Positions 55,688 through 64,000 of a stretch of DNA of 64,000 nt are shown piece by piece (position 1 is the stretch's first letter; the number at the start of each line of letters is the position of its first letter). A model generated the notes under the pieces. That model did not search any database, was not told the DNA's origin, and worked only from the letters and a program-made list of their open reading frames with translations. A program made the translations under genes and the position numbers. Source of the stretch: Noviherbaspirillum galbum (lineage in GTDB: Bacteria; Pseudomonadota; Gammaproteobacteria; Burkholderiales; Burkholderiaceae_D); the NCBI RefSeq assembly GCF_010974945.1, contig NZ_JAAIVB010000068.1:93095-157094 (forward strand), given 5' to 3'.

Positions 55688-55764
55688 TGGCGGAGTGGAC
55701 GGGACTCGAACCCGCGACCCCCGGCGTGACAGGCCGGTATTCTAACCGACTGAACTACCACTCC
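55688..55764 (-). tRNA. tRNA-Asp (anticodon GTC)
   Basis: A 77-nt minus-strand tRNA: acceptor GGAGTGG pairs with CCACTCC, the anticodon loop CTGTCAC carries GTC, the T-arm is GCGGGTTCGAGTCCCGT and CCA is encoded at 55688-55690. It is followed by a strong terminator on its 3' side. Confidence 0.97.
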
Positions 55765-55894
55765 TGAAACCTGCATCATGCCGGTTGCCCGGCACGCGAC
55801 GTTGTCACCACGTCTGAAGGGCTCGAACTATACAAGACTTTCCGCGATTTGGCTAGTCCCCGCGAAAACTTCCGGTTCCGCGGCCGGCTTGGCG

Positions 55895-56404
55895 TCAGGC
55901 TGGCAACGCTGCAGCGCCGGCGCGGTAGGCCGCCACGATGCGCAGCAGCTTGCCGATGAAGATGCCGTTGAACACGCCGTACAAAGCGCAGACGCCTGCC
56001 ACGAACCCGGCTTGCTGGCGCAGGTCGGGATGCATGACCAGCATCACCGCCACCACGTACTTGACCAGGAAGATGCCAAGCATCAGCACCATCGGCGTCC
56101 AGCTGCCGCGTACAGCGATCATGCCGCGCTCGGGATGGGCCCGCAGCGTGCCGGGATCGACCATCAGCCAGGTCAGCATGGTGCCGCCGGCAAGGAAGGC
56201 CAGCCACACCGGCCCGGCCGCCAGGCTGTCGCCGAATCCGGAGACGATGCCCTGGATGGAGAGCAGGAGCATGATGACGGGAATGATGAACGCCTTCTTC
56301 AGGCTGGTCTCGCGGTCAATGCTGGCCAGGACGCCGCGGTACACCAGGAAAGCGAGCAAGGCCCAGACCCAGACGGGGGTGTTGACGACGATCTGCTGCA
56401 GCAT
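55895..56404 (-). CDS. Inner-membrane hypothetical protein
   Basis: This 169-aa protein is very hydrophobic with about five membrane helices (residues 10-25, 38-55, 63-80, 104-122, 133-155). It resembles DUF6622/YoaI-type membrane proteins only by general pattern; I do not recognise it. The start MLQQIVVNTPVWVWALLAF is preceded by GGAGAACATC. It is alone on the minus strand between tRNA-Asp and the divergent pip gene. Confidence 0.75.
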   Translation of the reverse strand: MLQQIVVNTPVWVWALLAFLVYRGVLASIDRETSLKKAFIIPVIMLLLSIQGIVSGFGDSLAAGPVWLAFLAGGTMLTWLMVDPGTLRAHPERGMIAVRGSWTPMVLMLGIFLVKYVVAVMLVMHPDLRQQAGFVAGVCALYGVFNGIFIGKLLRIVAAYRAGAAALPA

Positions 56405-56579
56405 GATGTTCTCCGGTAGGGGTTGTCGATGGAGCCATTCTGCCGGCCGGCCAGCCGGCCCTCGAGCGGATTGCGACGAATCCCGCGAAACCCGGCGCGA
56501 ATCGCCGTCCGCATGGAGCGAACGGCAAGACGCTTCGCTACAATGCGGGTTGTCATTTTCCACATAGCCGAGGCAAGCC

Positions 56580-57521
56580 ATGTTTCCGCCGATCGAACCC
56601 TACCGCACCGGCATGCTGCCGGTGGACGACATCCACACCCTGTATTGGGAGGAAAGCGGCAATCCGAGCGGCCAGCCTGTGCTGTTCCTGCATGGCGGAC
56701 CGGGATCGGGCGCATCCCCGCGCCACCGGCAATTCTTCGATCCGGCGCATTACCGCATCGTGATCTTCGACCAGCGCGGGGCCGGACGCTCCACGCCGCT
56801 CGGCGAATATCGCAACAACACCACCCAGTTGCTCATCGAAGACATCGAACGCCTCCGCACCCTGCTCGGCATCGAGCAATGGCTGGTGTTCGGCGGCTCC
56901 TGGGGATCGACGCTGTCGCTGGCGTATGGCGAAGCGCATCCGGAACGCTGCCTCGGCTTCGTGCTGCGCGGCATCTTCCTCTGTACCCGGGAAGAAACCG
57001 ACTGGTTTCTCAACGGGGTGCGCTGGTTCTATCCGGAAGTGCATGCGCAGTTCGTGTCGATGCTTCCTCCGGAGGAGCGCGGCAACGTCCTCGAGGCCTA
57101 TTGCAAGCTGCTGTTCTCCGACGACCCGGAGGTTTTCCTGCCGGCGGCGCGCGCCTGGGGACGCTATGAAGGCAGCTGCCTCTACCTGCGTCCCGACCCG
57201 GTGGCGATCGAGGATTTCGGATCGGACGCGATTGCGCTCGGCGTCGGCCGCCTCGAAGCCCATTACTTCCGCCACGGCGGCTTCTTCGACCATGACCAGC
57301 TGATCCGCGACATCGGCCGCATCCGCCATTTGCCGGCGGTCATCGTGCAGGGCCGCTACGACGCGGTCTGCCCGCCCGCAACCGCCTTCCGCCTGCATGC
57401 GGCATGGCCCGAGTCGCGCCTGCAGGTCATCGACGATGCCGGCCATGCCGCCTACGAACCCGGCATCGCCGCGGCGCTGGTGGACGCGACCGAGCGCTTC
57501 AAGCTGACCGGCGCATTTTAG
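56580..57521 (+). CDS. pip: Prolyl aminopeptidase
   Basis: This 313-aa alpha/beta hydrolase removes N-terminal proline. It has the S33-family signature LHGGPGSGASPRHRQFFDP (oxyanion), the nucleophile GGSWGSTLSLAYG (Ser at about residue 108), and C-terminal catalytic Asp (GRYDAVCPP) and His (DDAGHAAYEP). The ATG follows GAGGCAAGCC. Only a lone -10 (TACAAT at 56539) is seen upstream. It is transcribed toward the reductase gene 57 bp later. Confidence 0.94.
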   Translation: MFPPIEPYRTGMLPVDDIHTLYWEESGNPSGQPVLFLHGGPGSGASPRHRQFFDPAHYRIVIFDQRGAGRSTPLGEYRNNTTQLLIEDIERLRTLLGIEQWLVFGGSWGSTLSLAYGEAHPERCLGFVLRGIFLCTREETDWFLNGVRWFYPEVHAQFVSMLPPEERGNVLEAYCKLLFSDDPEVFLPAARAWGRYEGSCLYLRPDPVAIEDFGSDAIALGVGRLEAHYFRHGGFFDHDQLIRDIGRIRHLPAVIVQGRYDAVCPPATAFRLHAAWPESRLQVIDDAGHAAYEPGIAAALVDATERFKLTGAF

Positions 57522-57548
57522 TGGCAGGCCACTAACGCACTGGAGTAG

Positions 57549-59639
<2,091 letters not shown>

Positions 59640-59831
59640 GACAAGTCAGGAAGTCCTGGTCACTTTTGCGCCTGGATAACTTGTAACGCATGGTAAAGTT
59701 GCTTCATCGCAGCTTCGCGCCTGCATTACGTTAGGCAGCATGGCGGGCACGAGCGAAGCGAGCGCGCCGGCAACTGGCATGGGCGCTTTCCGGCGCCTTC
59801 TTGTGACTGCGTTTTCCGATCAGGCCCCACC

Positions 59832-60353
59832 ATGACTTCTCAACGTATGCTCGTCCTGCTGGCTGTCGCAGCCGCTGCAGCACTCGCCGGCTGCGGCAGC
59901 CGTGTCCCGCTTTCGTCATCCCCGGCTCCGGGCCAGGCGCGTGACGCGGGCGACGCCTATGCTTCCCCCTCCTCCCCTGCTGCCAGCCAGCGCAGTTACT
60001 CGAACGCATCATCGTATGAAGCCTACAAGCGCGACCTCGCGATGCAGATTTCGGAGACGAATTCCGCGCGCGTCTTTGCCGGCAGGCCGCAAGCCTTGCT
60101 GCGCTCGGTGATCGTGGTGAAGTATGTCGTGGACCGCCACGGCAACCTGGTGCGCAGCGAGATCCTGCGCAGCAACCGCGACAGCGAGACCGAGTCGACG
60201 GCGCTGGCGGCCCTGCGTAAATCCGCGCCCTTCCCCAAGCCCGCCACGCATCTGCTGAAGAACGGGCGAATCGAGATTTCCGAGACCTGGCTGTTCAACA
60301 ACGACGGACGCTTCCAGCTGCGCACCATCGCCCAGCCTCAGGCCGACAGCTGA
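59832..60353 (+). CDS. Lipoprotein with a TonB C-terminal-like domain
   Basis: This 173-aa protein has a lipoprotein signal with the lipobox LAGC (lipidated Cys21), a short Ser/Pro linker, and a C-terminal TonB-like/energy-transducer domain (about 85-165; VIVVKYVVDRHGNLVRSEILRSNRDSETESTALAALRKSAPFP). As a lipoprotein with this domain it resembles TonB-family accessory proteins of Betaproteobacteria. Its partner is unknown. Confidence 0.85.
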   Translation: MTSQRMLVLLAVAAAAALAGCGSRVPLSSSPAPGQARDAGDAYASPSSPAASQRSYSNASSYEAYKRDLAMQISETNSARVFAGRPQALLRSVIVVKYVVDRHGNLVRSEILRSNRDSETESTALAALRKSAPFPKPATHLLKNGRIEISETWLFNNDGRFQLRTIAQPQADS

Positions 60354-60400
60354 TCCCGCCGGGCCGACCCGCAGGAAACTGACCGCGCCAGCCGGAAAAG

Positions 60401-60772
60401 TCAGGCTCGCGCGGCAACCACATACAATCCCACCACGCAGACGAAACCGCCCAGCCACAATGCGGAGCGCAGGCTGGGCCGGTTGCCGATGTAAGCCGCG
60501 CCGTGTCCGATGCGAAAGGCGATGAAAGCAAGCGCCAGCGCGTCCACGGTGTGCTGGGCGGCATGCGCGTAGTGCGCGACCAGTACGGCGGCGGCGAAGG
60601 GCGCGAACGCTTCCCAGGCATTGGCCTGCGCCCAGTCGGCGCGCCGCTGCCAGCCGCCCTCGATTGCCTCGCGCGGCCGGGCATTGTCATAGGGCCGTCC
60701 AACCTTGGACAGCGCCGCCAGCACGTTGGGCAGCAAGCCCGCCGCGAATATGCACCACAGGGCGATGGTCAT
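60401..60772 (-). CDS. MAPEG-family membrane protein
   Basis: This 123-aa protein has about four membrane helices and the MAPEG pattern (NARPREAIEGGWQRRADWAQANAWEAFAPFAAAVLVAHYA...AFIAFRIGHGAAYIGNRPSLR). Bacterial members are glutathione-transferase-like, with unclear substrates. The start MTIALWCIF at 60772 is preceded by GAGGAAAAG. It is convergent with the TonB-like gene. Confidence 0.85.
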   Translation of the reverse strand: MTIALWCIFAAGLLPNVLAALSKVGRPYDNARPREAIEGGWQRRADWAQANAWEAFAPFAAAVLVAHYAHAAQHTVDALALAFIAFRIGHGAAYIGNRPSLRSALWLGGFVCVVGLYVVAARA

Positions 60773-61091
60773 CGTCTTTTCCTCTCTGTCCGCTTTGTCG
60801 TCTTTGCGCGGCCGGGCTTGCGTTATCTCCAGTCCCATCCTGCAATTGTTTTTTTGTTACAAATTGCGGGAATCTTAACAAGACTTTGGCTGACTAACAC
60901 GTACTTGTCAGATCGCCATTGCCGTGTGGCGGCATATTGCCATGGCGGCCGGTCTGATGGTGCCAGATCGTTACATTCCCCGGTTTCCGGCGCAACCTGG
61001 TCCGGTTTCCTGGCGGACTGCAGGCATGTCCCCACCAGGACCAACCAGGCAGCCGCATCGATAATGCCTTAAAAAACAAAAGGAGTAGCTC
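60773..61091. other. 319-bp divergent gap with an AT-rich hairpin
   Basis: The region holds the ribosome-binding sites of both flanking genes (AAAGGAGTAGCTC before 61092; GAGGAAAAG on the minus strand) and an AT-rich inverted repeat GCAATT...AATTGC at about 60842-60867. I found no paired -35/-10 that I would defend and no regulator box. Confidence 0.5.
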
Positions 61092-61670
61092 ATGACTTTG
61101 AAGTCCACTTTCCAATCATTGTCGTTCGTGCTGATCGCCTCGGTTTCGTCGATCGCGCTCGCCCAGAGCTCCAGCACCTCGGCGACGACCGATCCGACCA
61201 AATCGTCCAGCCCGGCGGCCCAGAGCAAGACGGGCTCCACCGGCGCGGGCACGGGCAGCGACGCCGGCATGGCCGGCGGCACCGGCACTTCGGCATCCAC
61301 GCCGAACAGCGGCACGTCTTCCGGCGCATCGGGTGCGACCGGCGCCACCTCGTCCGGCACGGGTGCGACCGGCGCGACCGGCTCCACCGGATCGACGACC
61401 AGCGGCGCGACGGGCACCGGCTCCTCGTCCAGCACCAGCACCGCACCGTCGGCCACCACGTCTTCCGGCGCAGGCGGTGACACCGCTTCCGGCACCGACA
61501 CGCCGAAGAAGAAGAAGGTCAGGAAGCATCGCAAGGCCAAGAAGGCTCCGGCCGCCTCTTCCGGCACGTCGGGTTCGAGCAGCGACATGTCCGGTTCGAC
61601 CGGCAGCACCGGCGGCAACGCCAGCCCGGCCGGCACGAACTCCAACTCGACCGGCAACACCGGCAAGTAA
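61092..61670 (+). CDS. Secreted Ser/Thr/Gly-rich low-complexity protein with a basic patch
   Basis: This 192-aa protein has a signal peptide (SFVLIASVSSIALAQ) and then almost only Ser, Thr, Gly and Ala, interrupted by the basic patch PKKKKVRKHRKAKKAP at about residues 139-154, and a final SSG/GNTG-rich end. Similar in composition to the 52421-53137 protein but not clearly homologous in detail. A strong ribosome-binding site and a UUCG-loop terminator support real expression. Confidence 0.78.
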   Translation: MTLKSTFQSLSFVLIASVSSIALAQSSSTSATTDPTKSSSPAAQSKTGSTGAGTGSDAGMAGGTGTSASTPNSGTSSGASGATGATSSGTGATGATGSTGSTTSGATGTGSSSSTSTAPSATTSSGAGGDTASGTDTPKKKKVRKHRKAKKAPAASSGTSGSSSDMSGSTGSTGGNASPAGTNSNSTGNTGK

Positions 61671-61692
61671 GGAGCGTGATCGCTTCGGCAAG

Positions 61693-61716
61693 AAAGCGGC
61701 TTCGGCCGCTTTTTTG
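61693..61716 (+). terminator. Rho-independent terminator (UUCG loop)
   Basis: A perfect 8-bp stem AAAGCGGC/GCCGCTTT with a TTCG tetraloop is followed by six Ts, 22 bp after the 61670 stop. It should efficiently end the Ser/Thr-rich gene transcript. Confidence 0.88.
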
Positions 61717-61806
61717 TTGCCGGCGGCCGGGACGCGGCACGTCCGCGCGGTGGCAGGGCATGAACGATTCTGTTCTAATGAGGGGGTCGCATCAGCTTCT
61801 CCATTC

Positions 61807-62358
61807 ATGAAACCTTCCTCGCGCAACACCTCGCCGTCCTCCTCCTCCCTCGATGCGTGCGATCGCCCGCCTACTCTCTACCGCTATTCGAAGCGCGAAT
61901 GGCTGGAACGTGCGCTCGCGCTCGGGGAGTTCCGCCTGCGCCCGGCGAGCCAGGACCTGTCCGCCAGTGGCCAGATCCTGCCCTTCGGCCAGCGTGCGTC
62001 CAAGGGGGCCGGCAACTACCTGACCCTGAGCCTGGCAAATGCCTGGGACGAGCAGTTGTTCGATGCGTTTCCCGGCGCGGACTGCTGCCTGGTCGTGCAC
62101 GATACCGAGGAATTCGGCGAACGCATGCATCGCGCCGTGCAGCGCCTGCTACCGAGCTGGGCGGGCATCGACGCCGCGATTTCCTATGGCAAGCCGAGTC
62201 CGCTCGGCTCCGCCTTCTCCAAGGACGTGCTGCAGGCTCGCGAGCGCGAATGGCTGTTCGCGTGGCGTCCCACCCAGCCGGGATTGGCCGCCCTGCCGCT
62301 GATGGTACGCATCGGCAGTCTCGAGGGCATCGCGGAATTGCGCGGCCGGGCATCCTGA
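61807..62358 (+). CDS. Hypothetical cytoplasmic protein
   Basis: This 183-aa protein has no signal peptide. After a short Ser-rich start it has an ordered region (LYRYSKREWLERALALGEFRLRPAS...LPFGQRASKGAGNYLTLSLANAWDEQLFDAFPG...LPLMVRIGSLEGIAEL) that looks globular. I do not recognise the family. ATG 61807 is chosen because the ordered region begins after it; an upstream frame is also open. Confidence 0.75.
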   Translation: MKPSSRNTSPSSSSLDACDRPPTLYRYSKREWLERALALGEFRLRPASQDLSASGQILPFGQRASKGAGNYLTLSLANAWDEQLFDAFPGADCCLVVHDTEEFGERMHRAVQRLLPSWAGIDAAISYGKPSPLGSAFSKDVLQAREREWLFAWRPTQPGLAALPLMVRIGSLEGIAELRGRAS

Positions 62359-62458
62359 CACCGGGGGCGTTTGCGGACGGCCGGTCCCGCGGACGATGAT
62401 GTCCGTCAAGAAAGGCGCGCCATGTCCGTGTCGCGCGTTGCCGCCTGCACCCGAAAGC

Positions 62459-62487
62459 TTTACATTTCAACCATTACCTGAGATAAA
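62459..62487 (+). promoter_or_regulatory. Predicted promoter of the DUF883 operon
   Basis: TTTACA (62459-62464) as -35, a 17-bp spacer and GATAAA (62482-62487) as -10 lie about 120 bp upstream of the DUF883 ATG (62608). It could be a vegetative promoter; a stress sigma factor element cannot be judged. Confidence 0.5.
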
Positions 62488-62607
62488 TCGGCATCACCGC
62501 GCCGCGCGACGCCGTGCGCGCGCATGCCACGACAGGCAGCAAACAGGGATGAATGCGTCCGCCTTCCAAGTACAGGCACGGGCGCGAGAATCGACAAGGA
62601 GATATTC

Positions 62608-62910
62608 ATGCTGACAAACAACATCAAGACGGTTCGGAACGACATGCGGACGCTGGTGCGCGACGCGCAGGAATTGTTCCGCGAAGCCTCCACCCTCTCC
62701 GGCGACAAGGCAGAGGAACTGCGCAGCAAGGGCCTCGTGCTGCTCGACTCCGCGATGGAGAAAGCCCAGGAAGTGCAAGGCATGGCCTTGGAGCGCGGCA
62801 AGGCGGCAGCCCAGACCACCGACGACTACGTGCGTGCCAACCCGTGGCAGGCGGTCGGCATGGCGGCCGGCGTCGGCCTGCTGGTCGGCATGCTGATGTC
62901 GCGCCGCTGA
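62608..62910 (+). CDS. DUF883 (ElaB/YqjD-type) membrane-anchored protein
   Basis: This 100-aa protein has an N-terminal helical region (VRNDMRTLVRDAQELFREASTLSGDKAEELRSKG) and a C-terminal membrane anchor (AVGMAAGVGLLVGMLMSRR), the pattern of YqjD/ElaB, which tether ribosomes to the inner membrane in stationary phase in E. coli. AAGGAGATATTC precedes the ATG. It is the first gene of a three-gene operon. Confidence 0.9.
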   Translation: MLTNNIKTVRNDMRTLVRDAQELFREASTLSGDKAEELRSKGLVLLDSAMEKAQEVQGMALERGKAAAQTTDDYVRANPWQAVGMAAGVGLLVGMLMSRR

Positions 62911-62939
62911 GCCGGCGACGCAAGGTCACCACCATTTCC

Positions 62940-63329
62940 ATGCAGCCGGAAAACCAAGGCCAAGAAGCCAGGCCGGGCCTGGTCCATGGCGTGAGCGGAC
63001 TGGCTCGCAACGCCTTCGCCCTCTTCGTCAGTCGCGTCGAGCTGGCTGCGCTGGAGATGGGCGAGGTCCGCGACAACCTGGCGCGCCTGGTCATCGTCGG
63101 CGTGCTGGGCACGATCGCCTTGTGCTTCGCACTGGCTTGCTGGACCGCGCTGGTCGTCGCGCTGTGCTGGGATGCGATGGGCTGGAAGATCCTGCTGCTG
63201 GTCGCGGTGGTCTACACCGTCCTGGCCGCGCTGATCCTGTTGCGCGCGCGTTCCCTGCTGTCGCCTGACAGCCTGTCGTTGCCGGCGACGCTGGCAGAAC
63301 TCCGGGGCGACCGCGATGCCCTCATGTGA
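62940..63329 (+). CDS. Phage-holin-like YqjE-family membrane protein
   Basis: This 129-aa protein has two membrane helices (about residues 45-65 and 78-98) after an N-terminal amphipathic segment (GLARNAFALFVSRVELAALEMGEVRDNL), as in the YqjE/DUF1469 family. Despite the family name, no phage genes are near, so it is not a lysis protein. It lies between DUF883 and a YqjK-like gene. Confidence 0.88.
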   Translation: MQPENQGQEARPGLVHGVSGLARNAFALFVSRVELAALEMGEVRDNLARLVIVGVLGTIALCFALACWTALVVALCWDAMGWKILLLVAVVYTVLAALILLRARSLLSPDSLSLPATLAELRGDRDALM

Positions 63330-63358
63330 GATCGTGCCCTCATGATCCCCACCCCGAC

Positions 63359-63754
63359 ATGAATACCGCCAACCGAAAGCGCCAATTGATTGCCGAAGGC
63401 CGCGTCTACCGGGCGGAAGCGCTGATGGCCAAGGAAAGCGTCCGCGCCGGGTTGCAACCTGATTCCCTCGTACGCAACATCGTGGGACAAGCCGCCATGA
63501 CTGCACTTGGCGCCTTCCGTGGAGGCAAGGCTGGCCGGACGCCGGGATTCGATGCGGCCACATTGCTGCCCCTGGCCATGCGATTTCTGCCTCTGCTTGC
63601 TGGCAAGCGGACGCGCCTGACGCCATGGCTTCGCGGCGCTGTCGCGGCGGGAGCGGTGGCCGCCGCTGCGACATGGCTGCTGCGGCGACGACAGGAAAGC
63701 GAGCCTGAAAATGCTGACGGCGCGGCAGATGCCGCCAACGACCTTTCTGGCTGA
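63359..63754 (+). CDS. YqjK-like hypothetical protein
   Basis: This 131-aa protein is basic at the start (MNTANRKRQLIAEGRVYRAE) with one or two hydrophobic segments (about 78-86 and GAVAAGAVAAAATWLLRRR, 95-113) and a charged acidic end. It resembles the YqjK member of the E. coli yqjD-yqjE-yqjK set by position and pattern, with little sequence detail. It is 29 bp after the YqjE gene. Confidence 0.7.
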   Translation: MNTANRKRQLIAEGRVYRAEALMAKESVRAGLQPDSLVRNIVGQAAMTALGAFRGGKAGRTPGFDAATLLPLAMRFLPLLAGKRTRLTPWLRGAVAAGAVAAAATWLLRRRQESEPENADGAADAANDLSG

Positions 63755-63846
63755 CAAGCATTCCTGATGCGCAAAGGCAATTTCAATTGCCGAACTTGCA
63801 TTCTTCTTTCGGGTCCAAACAGCAATCTGGCAACAAGGACCCATCC

Positions 63847-64000
63847 ATGAAAAAGACACTTCCCATTTCTTCCCTGGTGGCGGTGCTGGCCTTGAGTGCC
63901 TGCGCCGACATGAACTCGGTGCAGCGCGGCACGGCAACCGGCGCGGGCGTCGGCGCCGGACTCGGCGCGGTGATCGGCGCGGCGACGGGCGATGGCGGCG
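63847..64000 (+). CDS. Glycine-zipper lipoprotein (partial; OmpA/YiaD-like)
   Basis: The gene runs off the right edge after 51 codons. It has a lipoprotein signal with the lipobox LSAC (MKKTLPISSLVAVLALSAC) followed by a glycine-zipper segment (GTATGAGVGAGLGAVIGAATG) typical of YiaD/OmpA-C-like outer-membrane lipoproteins. The OmpA domain, if present, lies outside the window. Confidence 0.85.
   Translation, partial: MKKTLPISSLVAVLALSACADMNSVQRGTATGAGVGAGLGAVIGAATGDGG

Noticed and set aside
59640..59831. A possible small RNA with stacked hairpins between fadH and the TonB-like lipoprotein gene
   Set aside because: Short GC-rich inverted repeats are present but there is no consistent promoter plus terminator with a T-tract, so I cannot support it.
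62940..63329. Phage-holin-like protein as a sign of a prophage
   Set aside because: It belongs to the YqjE family, sits next to DUF883, and no phage structural, lysis or integration gene is present.

Overview
The window is GC-rich, densely coded bacterial chromosome with intergenic gaps mostly under 300 bp. The gene set (a LiuR-type leucine/isovalerate cluster with AceK, RdgC, an ArgS-SPOR-DsbA block, a DUF883/YqjE envelope-stress block, TonB-like lipoproteins) points to a betaproteobacterium, most likely Burkholderiales and probably Oxalobacteraceae (Herbaspirillum/Noviherbaspirillum/Massilia-like). This placement is inferred from gene content and style, not from a marker-gene comparison. 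I see no rRNA, CRISPR array, integrase, transposase or prophage. Two tRNA genes are present, Arg-ACG and Asp-GTC.

1-20 kb: one long run of minus-strand genes reading from liuR (20066) down to the left edge. It holds the whole leucine/isovaleryl-CoA pathway: regulator LiuR, isovaleryl-CoA dehydrogenase, both methylcrotonyl-CoA carboxylase subunits, methylglutaconyl-CoA hydratase and HMG-CoA lyase. With them are an acetoacetyl-CoA thiolase, a second acyl-CoA dehydrogenase, AceK (isocitrate dehydrogenase kinase/phosphatase, which opens the glyoxylate shunt when acetyl-CoA is the carbon source), a thioesterase and a small YchJ-HAD-rhodanese block. A complete bioA-bioF-bioD-bioB operon sits between the hydratase and the biotinylated carboxylase subunit. 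Two 16-bp palindromes built on TTTACG/CGTAAA lie in front of the dehydrogenase and between liuR and a divergent metallo-beta-lactamase-fold gene; I read them as LiuR operators.

20-30 kb: the divergent MBL hydrolase and a small monooxygenase-fold protein, an XRE-type regulator with an AT-rich leader, a translationally coupled SDR/metal-receptor pair, then dsbA, a SPOR protein, argS, a gamma-glutamylcyclotransferase-like gene and an orphan CHASE-type histidine kinase. The kinase is preceded by a perfect FNR-type box at class II spacing from a -10 element.

30-44 kb: a GGDEF diguanylate cyclase, a subtilase autotransporter, a Pat-like acyl-CoA-synthetase/GNAT fusion, a glyoxalase-II-like hydrolase, a small secreted protein, then a metallophosphoesterase, a nucleotidyltransferase and a MYG1-family DHH protein side by side. 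Next is a B12-dependent class II ribonucleotide reductase with a duplicated C-terminal module. Its upstream region again has an FNR-like box at the same spacing as the kinase promoter. A third box precedes the small secreted protein. Together these suggest a low-oxygen regulon.

44-64 kb: an EmrA - universal stress protein - EmrB efflux operon, tRNA-Arg, a GlxA-like regulator, a lytic transglycosylase, a thioredoxin-reductase-like flavoprotein, two acidic disordered proteins (one at 40 kb, one at 52 kb), two Ser/Thr/Gly-rich secreted proteins, DNA polymerase IV, RdgC, tRNA-Asp, prolyl aminopeptidase, 2,4-dienoyl-CoA reductase, a TonB-like lipoprotein, a MAPEG protein, a DUF883/YqjE/YqjK-like trio, and the start of a glycine-zipper lipoprotein at the right edge.

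The observations most worth following are the three FNR-type boxes (especially at the oxygen-independent RNR and the orphan kinase), the biotin operon nested inside a biotin-dependent catabolic cluster with LiuR sites, and the metallophosphoesterase-nucleotidyltransferase-MYG1 neighbourhood.
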